Notes: generated by a model from the letters alone, not told the origin. Positions 35,336 through 43,803 are shown, counted from the first letter of the stretch. The stretch is DNA of 64,000 nucleotides from an uncultured Myxococcales bacterium (GCA_903895725.1 CAITUV010000060.1:115284-179283), one strand, 5' to 3'. Numbers and translations: made by a program.

Positions 35336-37669
35336 ATGATCACGGGATGGCGCAGCTTGGTGGCGTTGTTGGGCGTGGTTCTGTTCTCCTGCAACTCGGA
35401 TCCGCCGCAGTTCGATCAGACCTGGGCCGGCTCGCTTTCCCGGGTGTACACGGACTCCTTCCACCCGGATCCGGGAGACGCCTCCGCCAAGATTCAGCGC
35501 TCCCACGTTCGCGACCAGTACGGACGGTATGTCCATTTCCACGGGGTCAACCTGAGCGGGAGCAACAAGTTCCCCCCCACGGAGAGCTTCCCCGACCTTG
35601 GGGATAAGGTTTCTTACGTGGGCAAGCCGTTCCCGTCGGCCGAGGCGGATCAGTACTTCCTCCAGCTCCAGCGCCTCGGGTTCAACTCGGTCCGCTTCCT
35701 GATCAACTGGGAAGCGATCCAGCCAGACGGACCGGACCAGTTCGACGAGGACTACCTGGACTATGTGGACGAGATGGTGGCCAGGGCCGCGGCCTATGGA
35801 ATCTACGTCCTCATCGACATGCACCAGGACCTGTTCAGCCGGCACCTCACGGTGCAGTTCAACAAGCACCCGAAGGATGACGCCGGCAAGGAGTACCCCC
35901 GGGGAAGCCTGGAATCCCAGCTCTTCTCCCTCGTGCCCCCTTATGACAACTGGGTCCGCGGCGACGGCGCCCCCCGTTGGGTCGTGCAGACCTGCCTGCC
36001 GGAAAAGGAGATGGACTCCCCGGCATGGGGCATCCCCAGGCCGCTCTACAACCTCGGTCCCGATGCCATGCTCGGCGTGTACGGGCTGTTCGAAGCCCTC
36101 ATGCCAGCGGGCGAAGAAGGCCCCACTGAGCCGCCCTGGCTCAACCCGTTCCTCGATGCGGTCAAGAAGCAGGTCGAGGCCCTCCCCAAGAAGTTCAAAC
36201 CCTATACCGTGCGGCAATCCAACGACTTCCTGCCCTTCACCTTCTGGGGGATCAACGGAGCGCTCTCGGTGGACCTCCAGAGATGCTTCGCCTGCTTCTT
36301 CGCAGGGGACAAGGTCACGCCCACTTACAAGGTCAAGGGGATGAGCGTGAAGGACTTCCTCCAGGACCAGTACACCAAGTCCTTCGTGAAGGTGGCGGAG
36401 CGGGTCAAGAAGCATCGCAATGTCATCGGCTACGACATCATCAACGAGCCCATCGGGGCCTACGTGACCTATGCTGCCGTGGCCCTGTACTTCCAGACGG
36501 GGCTCGATGAGACCGTGTCCAACCTCCTGTCCGACCTGTTGGGACCTGAGCTCGGTGCCAACCTGCACAAGCTGCTCACCGGGCTCCAGATCCTGCCCCC
36601 CGACACCAAGCCGGAGACCCGGACCACCTGGGGCTTCGACGGAGTCGACGCCATGGCCGTCGTTGGGCTGAACTACGGGTTCGATGCCACCTACCTCCAG
36701 CCGCTGTATGAACGCGTCGGCACGGCCATCCGAGAGGTCGATCCCGAGGCCGTGATCTGGTTCGAGCCGGCCATGGGGCTCAACGTGCTCCTGGGCGAAG
36801 GAGCCCAATGGCAGATCAACATGACCCGGCCGCTGGCTCTGTGCCCGAAGGACGAGCCCGACTGCAAGCGGGAACCCCTGCCTGCGGTGTTTGCACCGCA
36901 CTGGTACCCGGACATCTACCCGTTCATCGGCCTCAACCAGCCTCCCCGCTCCTTCGGTCCGGATGAATGGAAGTTCCGGGACTTCAGCAAGGACATCGGG
37001 AAGTTCGTCGACAAGGCGACCTACTCGCTCGGCAACGTGCCCATCGTGTTCGGCGAATTCGGCACCTACTTCAACTTCGGAGGCATCGACGCGTCCATCG
37101 ATTCCGGATACTCCGTTTCCACCCAGATCCTCGACGCCTACTACAGGACCTTCGAGTCGCAGGGCCTGTCGAGGATGCAGTGGTGCTTCTCCCCGGAGAA
37201 CAGTTACGAAGACGGCGAAGGCTGGAACAGCGAGGACTTCTCGATCGTGGACCCGGAGCTGAAGCCGAGGAGCTGGGAGGCCTGGGTCCGCCCCTACGCA
37301 CGGGCCACCTCCGGCCGACTCCTCTCGACCCGCTTCTACTCGCCGGTTCACCCCTATGACCTGGAGAAGGGAGTCCCGATCCCCAGGCGTGAGTTCGTGC
37401 TCGAAATGGAGACCAAGGAGTCCGATGCCCCCACCGAGGTCTTCGTGCCTGACATGCAATACCCGCAAGGGTTCTATGTCTGGATCTCGGACGGACTGTG
37501 CTACTTCGATGCCGAACGACAGCTGCTCCTCTGGTACCCGACCAAGGATTCCCCAGAAACGGTCCACACCCTCCGAATCATGCCCCCACGACCGGAGGCC
37601 GACATCCACGACTGGGACTACTTCTTCGACGGCAAGACCGTGCTCGACAAGGCTGGAGGTGCGAAATGA
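35336..37669 (+). CDS. Endoglycoceramidase-like glycoside hydrolase family 5 lipoprotein
   Basis: 777 residues. The lipobox is VVLFSC (Cys19). The GH5 barrel begins with FHGVNLSGSNKFPP (68-81) and LIDMHQDLFSR (159-169), both typical of endoglycoceramidase-type GH5 enzymes. The acid/base is Glu371 in YDIINEPIGA and the nucleophile is Glu574 in VFGEFGTY; PHWYPDIY (521-528) supplies the HxY site. A C-terminal beta domain (about 665-777) fits the C-terminal module of that family. Role (family knowledge): releases the glycan from glycosphingolipids or related beta-glycosides. Two Cys-containing insertions (near 220 and 317-320) are unusual. ATG 35336 has GGAGGT upstream. The stop overlaps the next start (ATGA), so the barrel protein is cotranslated. 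Confidence 0.85.
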   Translation: MITGWRSLVALLGVVLFSCNSDPPQFDQTWAGSLSRVYTDSFHPDPGDASAKIQRSHVRDQYGRYVHFHGVNLSGSNKFPPTESFPDLGDKVSYVGKPFPSAEADQYFLQLQRLGFNSVRFLINWEAIQPDGPDQFDEDYLDYVDEMVARAAAYGIYVLIDMHQDLFSRHLTVQFNKHPKDDAGKEYPRGSLESQLFSLVPPYDNWVRGDGAPRWVVQTCLPEKEMDSPAWGIPRPLYNLGPDAMLGVYGLFEALMPAGEEGPTEPPWLNPFLDAVKKQVEALPKKFKPYTVRQSNDFLPFTFWGINGALSVDLQRCFACFFAGDKVTPTYKVKGMSVKDFLQDQYTKSFVKVAERVKKHRNVIGYDIINEPIGAYVTYAAVALYFQTGLDETVSNLLSDLLGPELGANLHKLLTGLQILPPDTKPETRTTWGFDGVDAMAVVGLNYGFDATYLQPLYERVGTAIREVDPEAVIWFEPAMGLNVLLGEGAQWQINMTRPLALCPKDEPDCKREPLPAVFAPHWYPDIYPFIGLNQPPRSFGPDEWKFRDFSKDIGKFVDKATYSLGNVPIVFGEFGTYFNFGGIDASIDSGYSVSTQILDAYYRTFESQGLSRMQWCFSPENSYEDGEGWNSEDFSIVDPELKPRSWEAWVRPYARATSGRLLSTRFYSPVHPYDLEKGVPIPRREFVLEMETKESDAPTEVFVPDMQYPQGFYVWISDGLCYFDAERQLLLWYPTKDSPETVHTLRIMPPRPEADIHDWDYFFDGKTVLDKAGGAK

Positions 37670-39003
37670 GAACCTTCGCCCCCCTGCTTCTCGGACTGCT
37701 TCTCGTCGGCAACACCGCCCTGGCGTTCGATTTCGGTGAGGAGGAAGAGCAGCCCACCGTCGAGCTCCACGGCGAGCTCTCCAACCTGCTCCTCTGGCGC
37801 AACGATGCCGACTTCGACCGCACCGTCCCCTACTATGGCGAGGAAGGGCAGTCGGTAGGGGCCGTGACCAGCTTCTTCAAGCCCGACATCACCTTGCGCC
37901 CGACTCCTTCCATCGAGCTGTTCTACGAGGGGGAGCTGGGCCTCAATTTTCTGTCCCGGAACAACCCGGACCAGTGGTATCCCGCGGCCGATGATTTCAT
38001 GGTTTACAAGCACCGGGAGATCTGGAGCCGCATCCAGGTGGACTTCGTGGACGTGAAGGCCGGCTACCAGCGGGTCCGGGACCCCTCGGACCTCTTCCTT
38101 TCCCACTGGATGGGGGCCCTCTCGGTCGGCGTGGACCTGATGCGCATCCGCGCACGAGCCCTCGTCGGCCAGCTCCCCGATACCACTTATGAGGGCATCG
38201 ACATCCGCGAGAACAACTTCATCCATGACAACCTGACCACCGGCCTGTCCCTGTCCTACGACCTCATCCTCGACGAGCTGACGCTCGATGCCGGATCCTA
38301 CTTCGTGTACGACTCGAGAGTGGTCCGAAAGCCTCTCTTCCTGGCGGTCCCGTATGCGGGCCTCGCATTCCGGACCGATGACTTCCGGGCCAGGCTGTAT
38401 GGCCTCATGCAGATCGGCTCGTGGGACAACAGCGGGGTCAACGGCGTCGACCAGGATGTCCTGGCCTGGGCCGCCACAGCAGGTGTCGGCATGACGTTCG
38501 GCCCCATCGACCTCGGGTTCAATACCTTTGCCCTGTCCGCGGACGATGCCTACGACGGGAACGGCCACATGGGTGCGTTCCTCTACTCGGGCAAGAATGC
38601 CTCCCCTACCCTGATGCTGACCGAAGACGAGCTTCGGGACCGGTACGACAACCTCGATGAGCAGATGGGGGGCCCCTGGGGTGATTTCTCCTACTTCCGA
38701 AACCGGGCCGGGCTCTCCGTCACCGACCTCACCGTGACCGGAGCCATCACCGAGTGGCTCAGTGCGCAGCTCATCGGCGGAGTGGGGGTCGTGCTTGCTC
38801 CGGAGAATGCGGCGGGCAATCGGTACGCCGGGTTCGAGACCGACCTCGTGGTCCGGCTCCGCCTCGTGCGCCAGGCCTGGCTGGTGGCCGCGGGCCAGCT
38901 CGTCCTGCCCGGCCGGGCCGCAGCCGCCTTCACGCACACCAACAACATGGAGGAGACCGGGCAAATCCACGGTTTCCAGTTCGGAACGCTCGTGAACTTC
39001 TAG
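37666..39003 (+). CDS. Outer-membrane beta-barrel protein (porin-like)
   Basis: 445 residues. The signal peptide is LLLGLLLVGNTALA (cleavage near 20). The rest alternates polar and hydrophobic residues in about 16 amphipathic strands with aromatic ends, and the last residue is Phe (GTLVNF), the usual outer-membrane assembly signal. It is somewhat like alginate-export or DUF1302-type porins, but I cannot name a family. Its ATG overlaps the stop of the GH5 gene, and the SGLT-type symporter follows 46 bases later. The three genes together suggest glycan release, outer-membrane passage and inner-membrane uptake. Confidence 0.8.
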   Translation: MRTFAPLLLGLLLVGNTALAFDFGEEEEQPTVELHGELSNLLLWRNDADFDRTVPYYGEEGQSVGAVTSFFKPDITLRPTPSIELFYEGELGLNFLSRNNPDQWYPAADDFMVYKHREIWSRIQVDFVDVKAGYQRVRDPSDLFLSHWMGALSVGVDLMRIRARALVGQLPDTTYEGIDIRENNFIHDNLTTGLSLSYDLILDELTLDAGSYFVYDSRVVRKPLFLAVPYAGLAFRTDDFRARLYGLMQIGSWDNSGVNGVDQDVLAWAATAGVGMTFGPIDLGFNTFALSADDAYDGNGHMGAFLYSGKNASPTLMLTEDELRDRYDNLDEQMGGPWGDFSYFRNRAGLSVTDLTVTGAITEWLSAQLIGGVGVVLAPENAAGNRYAGFETDLVVRLRLVRQAWLVAAGQLVLPGRAAAAFTHTNNMEETGQIHGFQFGTLVNF

Positions 39004-39049
39004 GACGATGACCCGTTGAGAAAATGACCTTTGGAGGGAGATAATCCAG

Positions 39050-41080
39050 ATGACCTTCGGAATCGCTGACCTGTTGGTGTTCGTGCTCTTCGTGGCCGCC
39101 GTCATCACCGTCGGGCTGACCAAGAGCAAGAAGGAGCAGAGCGGGGAGGACTACTTCCTTGCCGGCCGCGGCCTCCAGTGGTGGCTCATCGGCTTCTCGC
39201 TGATCGCGGCCAACATCTCGACGGAGCAGTTCGTCGGGATGAGCGGCAATGCGGCCAGCCATGTCGGTCTGGCCATCGCCAGCTACGAGTGGATGGCCGC
39301 CATCACTCTGGTCGTGGTGGCCTTCGGGTTCCTCCCCTATTTCCTGAGGGCCGGCATCTACACCATTCCGGAATTCCTCGAGGTGCGCTACAACGCTGCG
39401 GCCCGAACCATCATGGCCGTGGCAACGATCTTCATCTACATGCTCCTCCTCGGTGCGGTCACCTATGCCGGTGCCGTGACCATCAGCACACTGGCCGGGA
39501 AGATGGGGTATGAGGTGAGCCTGCTTGCCGGCGCCACGGTCATTGGCCTGATTGCCATGGTTTACGTGGCCATCGGCGGTCTGAAGGCCTGCGCCTGGGC
39601 CGACCTCATCCAGGGAAGTGCCCTGATCCTGGGCGGCGCGGTGATCATGTTCTTCGCATTCCGCAAGCTGGGCATGGTGACCGAGGCCTCGCACGTCGTC
39701 GACGTGCAGACCGGTGCCGTGGCCATCCAGCAGCTCGCTCCCGATATGGGGGCGTTCGACCGGTTCATCGACCTCAACGGTCCTCGCCTCAACATGTTCC
39801 TGCCGGCCAACGACTCGGTCCTGCCGTGGACCGCGCTCCTGTTCGGTCTCTGGATTCCGAACTTCTACTACTGGGGTCTCAACCAGTACATCACGCAGCG
39901 CACCCTCGGTTCGGCCTCACTGGCCCAGGGGCAGAAGGGCATCGTGTTCGCCGCGTTCATGAAGCTCATCATTCCGTTCGTCATCGTGATCCCCGGGATC
40001 ATCGCGTTCAACCTGTTTGCCGGCGACATGCGCCAGGCCAGCACGACGGACAATGCCGTCGTGGCCGCCCGCTACGTCAAGGCCAACCCGGCCTCCAAGG
40101 CTGTCAACGTGCTGGCTGACCCGACCGACGAGCAGCTTTCTGCCGTCCCGGCGGATCACCTCGTCATCGCGGTCGTCGGCAGTGCGGAGAAGATCAATCG
40201 GCTCGAGGGGCGGGGGCCCAACGTGCTCCCCATGCTCCGCGCCCAGTTCGACGCGGCCCAACCGACCCCCTACTCCACCTTCTCGACCGATGACAAGTCC
40301 TTTGCCAGCGTCTTCCCTACCCTCAACAGCGAGCTCGAGGAGTTCAACCGGGGAGTCATCACCTCGGCAGCATCCGCCGGGGCACAGGTTACGGCCGAGA
40401 AGCTCATCGCCTACAAGTACGACACGGCTCTTGCCCAGCTCATCGGCAACGTCCTGCCCCAGGGATTCGGGCTGGTCGGCTTCGTGCTGGCAGCACTCCT
40501 GGGTGCGGTGGTCAGCTCCCTGGCAGCGATGCTCAATGCGGCCTCCACGATCTTCACCATGGACATCTACTACCGGCACATCCGCCGTGAGGCGAGCCAG
40601 AAGTCCATCGTGCTCCTCGGCCGAATCTGCGTCGTGGTGTTCACCGCGATTGCGATCGTGGTAGCCCCGCAGCTCGGGAATCCTTACATCAGCAACAGCA
40701 TCTTCACCATCATCCAGGAAGGCCAGGGCTTCATCTCGCCGGGCATCCTCGCCGTGTTCGTCTTCGGGCTGCTCTTCCGCAGGGCTCCGGCCATGGCCGG
40801 CGTGGCGGGGCTGCTGACCAACATCGTGGCCTACGGAGCGTTGAAGCTCCTTGTCCCCGACCTCCAGTTCCTCAACCGGATGGCCGCCTGCTTCATCCTC
40901 TGCTTCGTGGTCATGGGAGTGCTGACGGTGCTCAAGCCCCTGGCCGCTCCAGTCGAGTTCAAGACCAACACCCGGATCGACCTCACCAGCAGCAAGGGGG
41001 CGCTCCTGGCAGGAATCCTCGTGGTCCTCCTGACCCTCTGCTTCTACGTCGCCTTCTCGCCCATCGGATTTGCCGGTTAA
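39050..41080 (+). CDS. Sodium/solute symporter, SGLT-like (SSS family)
   Basis: 676 residues, with the LeuT-like SSS fold: about 14 hydrophobic segments, the first at 5-22. Signatures: LAGRGLQWWLIGFSLIAANI (37-56) for the sodium-site helix and NQYITQRTLGS (278-288), which matches the NQxxxQR element of sugar transporters such as vSGLT. An insertion of about 130 residues (325-455), extracytoplasmic by topology, lies between the helix ending near 324 and LPQGFGLVGFVLAALLG; the family usually has a short loop there. It probably imports a sugar released by the upstream GH5 enzyme. ATG 39050 follows GGAGGGAG. A hairpin terminator follows the stop. Confidence 0.92.
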   Translation: MTFGIADLLVFVLFVAAVITVGLTKSKKEQSGEDYFLAGRGLQWWLIGFSLIAANISTEQFVGMSGNAASHVGLAIASYEWMAAITLVVVAFGFLPYFLRAGIYTIPEFLEVRYNAAARTIMAVATIFIYMLLLGAVTYAGAVTISTLAGKMGYEVSLLAGATVIGLIAMVYVAIGGLKACAWADLIQGSALILGGAVIMFFAFRKLGMVTEASHVVDVQTGAVAIQQLAPDMGAFDRFIDLNGPRLNMFLPANDSVLPWTALLFGLWIPNFYYWGLNQYITQRTLGSASLAQGQKGIVFAAFMKLIIPFVIVIPGIIAFNLFAGDMRQASTTDNAVVAARYVKANPASKAVNVLADPTDEQLSAVPADHLVIAVVGSAEKINRLEGRGPNVLPMLRAQFDAAQPTPYSTFSTDDKSFASVFPTLNSELEEFNRGVITSAASAGAQVTAEKLIAYKYDTALAQLIGNVLPQGFGLVGFVLAALLGAVVSSLAAMLNAASTIFTMDIYYRHIRREASQKSIVLLGRICVVVFTAIAIVVAPQLGNPYISNSIFTIIQEGQGFISPGILAVFVFGLLFRRAPAMAGVAGLLTNIVAYGALKLLVPDLQFLNRMAACFILCFVVMGVLTVLKPLAAPVEFKTNTRIDLTSSKGALLAGILVVLLTLCFYVAFSPIGFAG

Positions 41081-41085
41081 ACGAC

Positions 41086-41111
41086 GAAGGGCGCTCCGAA
41101 GAGCGCCCTTC
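41086..41111. terminator. Hairpin terminator, probably bidirectional
   Basis: A perfect 11-bp stem GAAGGGCGCTC with loop CGAA lies 6 bases after the symporter stop and 5 bases past the 3' end of the tRNA-Glu gene on the other strand. There is no strong T-run. Confidence 0.7.
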
Positions 41112-41115
41112 ATTG

Positions 41116-41189
41116 CGTCCCCAAGGGGATTCGAACCCCTGTTGTCGGCGTGAAAGGCCGATGTCCTGACCGGGCTAGACGATGGGGAC
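41116..41189 (-). tRNA. tRNA-Glu (anticodon TTC)
   Basis: A full cloverleaf can be drawn: acceptor GTCCCCA/TGGGGAC, anticodon stem TCGGC/GCCGA around CTTTCAC with anticodon TTC, T arm AGGGG-TTCGAAT-CCCCT. The discriminator base is G at 41116; the 3' CCA is not encoded. It lies 17 bases downstream of tRNA-Lys in the same direction. Confidence 0.97.
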
Positions 41190-41206
41190 CTGCCAAAGAC
41201 CTGGGG

Positions 41207-41279
41207 TGAGCCGCAAAGGAATCGAACCTTTGACCCGCAGATTAAAAGTCTGCTGCTCTACCGACTGAGCTAGCGGCCC
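41207..41279 (-). tRNA. tRNA-Lys (anticodon TTT)
   Basis: The acceptor is GGGCCGC/GCGGCTC with one G-T pair, the D arm GCTCAGTCGGTAGAGC, the anticodon loop CTTTTAA with anticodon TTT, the T loop TTCGATT and the discriminator A. CCA is not encoded. It is transcribed with tRNA-Glu. Confidence 0.97.
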
Positions 41280-41382
41280 AGACGATGCACGGATAGATAG
41301 GCGATCCCGCCCTTCAAGTCAAGCTTTTTCGAGCGCGTTTCTGCCGGATCCTCCCGCCGGGGGAGAAAATGGATCCGCAGAC

Positions 41383-41411
41383 TTGCCAACACCACTTGCC
41401 GGTGCCATATT
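41383..41411 (+). promoter_or_regulatory. Promoter, TTGCCA-N17-CATATT
   Basis: The -35 box is at 41383-41388 and the -10 box at 41406-41411. The layout is conserved in the second copy at 42291-42319, which supports function. Confidence 0.65.
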
Positions 41412-41419
41412 GGTGGCAC

Positions 41420-41439
41420 GTTCCCGGGAAGCACGGGAC
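41420..41439 (+). promoter_or_regulatory. Conserved leader dyad TCCCG-N7-CGGGA
   Basis: It lies about 10 bases after the -10 box. Both arms are kept in the copy at 42327-42346 while the spacer differs. The core CCCGGGAAGCACGGG also matches the serpin leader at 31395. Confidence 0.5.
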
Positions 41440-41483
41440 GAAATGGACTCGAAACCAACCAATCTGGCAAGGAGGAAGGAATG

Positions 41484-42074
41484 ATGAGGAAGCTAGGATT
41501 TCTCGTAGTGCTGGTGCTGGCTCTGGCCATGTCCACGTCGGTCTTTGCCAAGACCAAGTTCGCACAGCGGGGCAAGATGGTCCTGTCGGGCGGGGCGAGC
41601 CTGGCCATCGACAGCACCAAGGCTGACTCGGACGGAGCCGAGTGGTTCACAACCACCAAGCTCAACATCGCTCCGACGTTCGGGTACTTCGTCATCAACG
41701 GCCTGCTGGTCGGGGCCACCCCGGTCATCGGCATCGTATCCCCCGAGGAAGGGGACAACACCTACATCTATGGCTTCGGTCCGACCGTTGCCTACTACGC
41801 CAATCTCATGGGCACGATGTTCATGGGTGGCGGTGCCACGGTGTTCTATGCCGGCACCAAGACCGGTGACGTTTCGGGCTCGGGCTACGGGCTCCGCCTG
41901 TTCGGCGGACCGACCCTGGCGTTCGGCGGCAAGTTCGGCGGATTCGTGAGCCTGTTTGCGTTCCTGCAGTACGTGGCCAACTCCACCGAGATGGAATCGG
42001 GCGGCATCAGCGTCTCGTCTGACTACTCCGATCTGGACATCGGCATCGGCACCGACATCGGCATCTTCTTCTAG
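41484..42074 (+). CDS. Small outer-membrane beta-barrel protein (copy 1)
   Basis: 196 residues. The signal peptide is FLVVLVLALAMSTSVFAK. The mature part has about eight amphipathic strands (FGYFVINGLLVGATPVIGIV, TVAYYANLMGTMFMGGGA) and ends in IGIFF, as outer-membrane barrels do. The fold resembles OmpW/OmpX-like or OMP_b-brl domains. The start is set at the second ATG of ATGATG because that gives exactly the same spacing from the promoter as in copy 2; ATG 41481 is possible. AAGGAGGAAGG is a strong ribosome site. It is about half identical to the next gene, most strongly at the N-terminus. Confidence 0.85.
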   Translation: MRKLGFLVVLVLALAMSTSVFAKTKFAQRGKMVLSGGASLAIDSTKADSDGAEWFTTTKLNIAPTFGYFVINGLLVGATPVIGIVSPEEGDNTYIYGFGPTVAYYANLMGTMFMGGGATVFYAGTKTGDVSGSGYGLRLFGGPTLAFGGKFGGFVSLFAFLQYVANSTEMESGGISVSSDYSDLDIGIGTDIGIFF

Positions 42075-42290
42075 ACCGGCTCCAGGACTTCTCTCCGGAC
42101 TGATTTCCGACTGCTTCTGGCCGCGCATTCCGTCACCGGTGGCCGCTCATTCCGCCACAAGCGGTCCGAGAATCCCGTCGACGTCATCCCCCCCATCACG
42201 GATGTGCCGCAGATGCCTAGATGCCGGTTCCTGACCGCGTGGCGGCGGGTTCAATCACGGGCTGAGAGATGGGAAAGAGGCACCGCAGAC
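42075..42290. other. Spacer between the duplicated outer-membrane protein genes
   Basis: No coding frame is supported here. The duplicated promoter block of the second gene begins at 42283. I see no terminator hairpin after copy 1. Confidence 0.5.
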
Positions 42291-42319
42291 TTGCAAACAT
42301 CCGACACCGCTGCCATATT
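42291..42319 (+). promoter_or_regulatory. Promoter, TTGCAA-N17-CATATT
   Basis: The -35 box is at 42291-42296 and the -10 box at 42314-42319, at the same position relative to the gene as in copy 1. Confidence 0.65.
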
Positions 42320-42326
42320 GGGGGAC

Positions 42327-42346
42327 GTTCCCGGGAGACACGGGAC
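42327..42346 (+). promoter_or_regulatory. Conserved leader dyad TCCCG-N7-CGGGA
   Basis: The second copy of the element at 41420-41439; the core reads CCCGGGAGACACGGG. Confidence 0.5.
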
Positions 42347-42391
42347 GAGATGGACTCAAAGTCAACCAATCTGGGCAAGGAGGAAGGTAGG

Positions 42392-42994
42392 ATGAAGAGA
42401 CTGGGGTTTCTCGTAGTGCTGTTGCTGGCTCTGGCCGTGTCCACGTCGGTCTTTGCCAAGACCAAGTTCGCACAGCGGGGGAAGCTCACCGTGTCGGGCT
42501 CAGTGGGACTGGTTGCCGACAGTTCCAAGCCGGGCGAGCCGGACGACGCGGAATGGACCACGCTCACCACGCTGACGCTGTCGCCGACCATCGGCTACTT
42601 CGTCATCGACGGACTGCTGGTGGGCGGAACACCGACGATTGGGTACGTGGTCCCCGAAGAGGGTGACAACACGTTCGTGTACGGTCTTGCACCGATGGTG
42701 GCCTACTACGCCAACATCATGGGAACCATGTTCCTGGGCGGAGGCGGCGCACTCATCTTCCAGGGGACGTCTACGGGCGACAATTCGACCCGGGATCTGG
42801 GCGTGAGGGTCTTTGGAGGCCCGACGCTGGCGTTTGGCAACAAGTTCGGCGGATTCGTCAGCCTGTACGCCTTCCTGACGTACTTGAGCTGCACCTCGAC
42901 CGTTGACCTTGGGATTCCGGGCAAGGGGACGGAAGACATCGACTCCAGCGAGATGGACGTCGGCCTCCTTGCCGAGTTCGGCGTCTACTTCTAG
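42392..42994 (+). CDS. Small outer-membrane beta-barrel protein (copy 2)
   Basis: 200 residues, paralogue of the preceding gene. It has the same signal peptide (FLVVLLLALAVSTSVFAK) and KTKFAQRGK start, then the same strand order: IGYFVIDGLLVGGTPTIGYV, MVAYYANIMGTMFLGGGG, RVFGGPTLAFGNKFGGFVSL. It ends in EFGVYF. It differs in loops, for example a CTSTVDLGIPGKGTED loop with a single Cys, which suggests the surface loops diverged after duplication. ATG 42392 has AAGGAGGAAGG upstream. Confidence 0.87.
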   Translation: MKRLGFLVVLLLALAVSTSVFAKTKFAQRGKLTVSGSVGLVADSSKPGEPDDAEWTTLTTLTLSPTIGYFVIDGLLVGGTPTIGYVVPEEGDNTFVYGLAPMVAYYANIMGTMFLGGGGALIFQGTSTGDNSTRDLGVRVFGGPTLAFGNKFGGFVSLYAFLTYLSCTSTVDLGIPGKGTEDIDSSEMDVGLLAEFGVYF

Positions 42995-43017
42995 GCTGTT
43001 TTCAGCCGGCTTCCCGA

Positions 43018-43803
43018 CTACTTCCAGATGCACGTCTTTGCGTGACAGGATGGCTTTCCCTCGCCGCATTCACATCCGCCCGTCGGCGCGCACCCGTTGA
43101 TCTCGGCAAACTGACCGGCCCGGTCGAAGAAGGGAGCGGAAGCCCCGTCGCCAGCGGGCACATCGCAACCGCAGCCGGGCTCCGGCTCCAGAAGCTGTGA
43201 GCAATCGCCATCGTCCTTGCACTGTGATGCCTGAGCCAGAGCCTCCGTCCACGCGGCGCTCAGGTCGGCGCAGGTCGGCTTGATCGTTCCACACAGCCCG
43301 TCCACGCAGCCGGGGACCTCGATGAATGGACAGACCTCGCACAGCTCCCCCGCCAGGCAGTCGAGCGCCTTGTATTCCGCCACCAGCGGCTCGAGAACCC
43401 CTTCGACTTCGTCCCCCGTCACAAACGTGGCACAAGTGCACGGAAGCCGGTTCTTGACCACGTGGCGGCAATCCACCACGGACTCGCATTCCGATGCCGT
43501 CACGAGGGCGGCCTGGTACAGCTCCTCCAGGCGCTCGCACTTCTCCTCCACCGAGGCATTGGGCGGCAAGGCGAGGTCGAACGGCTCCGTGCCTGAGGCA
43601 TCATCCTGGCCGTAGGTGCACTGGCCCTCCGCTGTGCAGGCCCCCTCCTCGCCCGGGCAGTAGCCGCAGGTTCCTCCACACCCGTCCGGGCCGCATTCTC
43701 GACCGTCGCAGGCAGGCACGCATTCCTTTCCATCGCCGCCACCGGCGGAGCACCCGGCCAGGGCCACCATCACGGCCAACAACAATTGAGAGGGTCTGTT
43801 CAT
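43018..43803 (-). CDS. Cysteine-rich lipoprotein of unknown function
   Basis: 261 residues. The lipobox is VALAGC (Cys18). Next to it is one CVPACDGRECGPDGCGGTCG unit of the kind repeated in the lipoprotein at 10015-14106, then a helical Cys-containing region with two similar halves (CESVVDCRHVVKNRLPCTC near residue 115; CKDDGDCSQLLEPEPGCGC near residue 200). This suggests an internal duplication of a C-x5-C...C-x-C module. No enzyme motif is visible. ATG 43803 has GGGAGGT upstream. It is the third gene of the omptin operon, 22 bases after the glycosidase-like gene. Confidence 0.8.
   Translation of the reverse strand: MNRPSQLLLAVMVALAGCSAGGGDGKECVPACDGRECGPDGCGGTCGYCPGEEGACTAEGQCTYGQDDASGTEPFDLALPPNASVEEKCERLEELYQAALVTASECESVVDCRHVVKNRLPCTCATFVTGDEVEGVLEPLVAEYKALDCLAGELCEVCPFIEVPGCVDGLCGTIKPTCADLSAAWTEALAQASQCKDDGDCSQLLEPEPGCGCDVPAGDGASAPFFDRAGQFAEINGCAPTGGCECGEGKPSCHAKTCIWK

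Larger units (their letters stand above)
41375..41576 (+). repeat. Upstream copy of a duplicated promoter-leader-signal-peptide block
   Basis: This block aligns without net gap to 42283-42484: promoter, leader hairpin, ribosome site and the first about 31 codons, almost base for base in the coding part. The promoter-to-ATG distance is 101 bases in both. It marks a tandem gene duplication. Confidence 0.9.
42283..42484 (+). repeat. Downstream copy of the duplicated promoter-leader-signal-peptide block
   Basis: Partner of 41375-41576; see that entry. Divergence begins right after the shared KTKFAQRGK segment. Confidence 0.9.

Noticed and set aside
34994..37609. 871-codon open frame on the minus strand
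   Set aside because: Antisense to the GH5 gene, which has intact catalytic motifs, a lipobox and a good ribosome site.
41086..41279. Integrated element at the tRNA genes
   Set aside because: No integrase, no repeated tRNA 3' end and no composition change were seen in the flanking 2 kb. Only the barrel-gene duplication is present.
43498..43560. Possible frameshift in the Cys-rich lipoprotein
   Set aside because: The minus-strand frame is continuous from the lipobox to the stop with evenly spaced Cys codons, so no disruption is needed.
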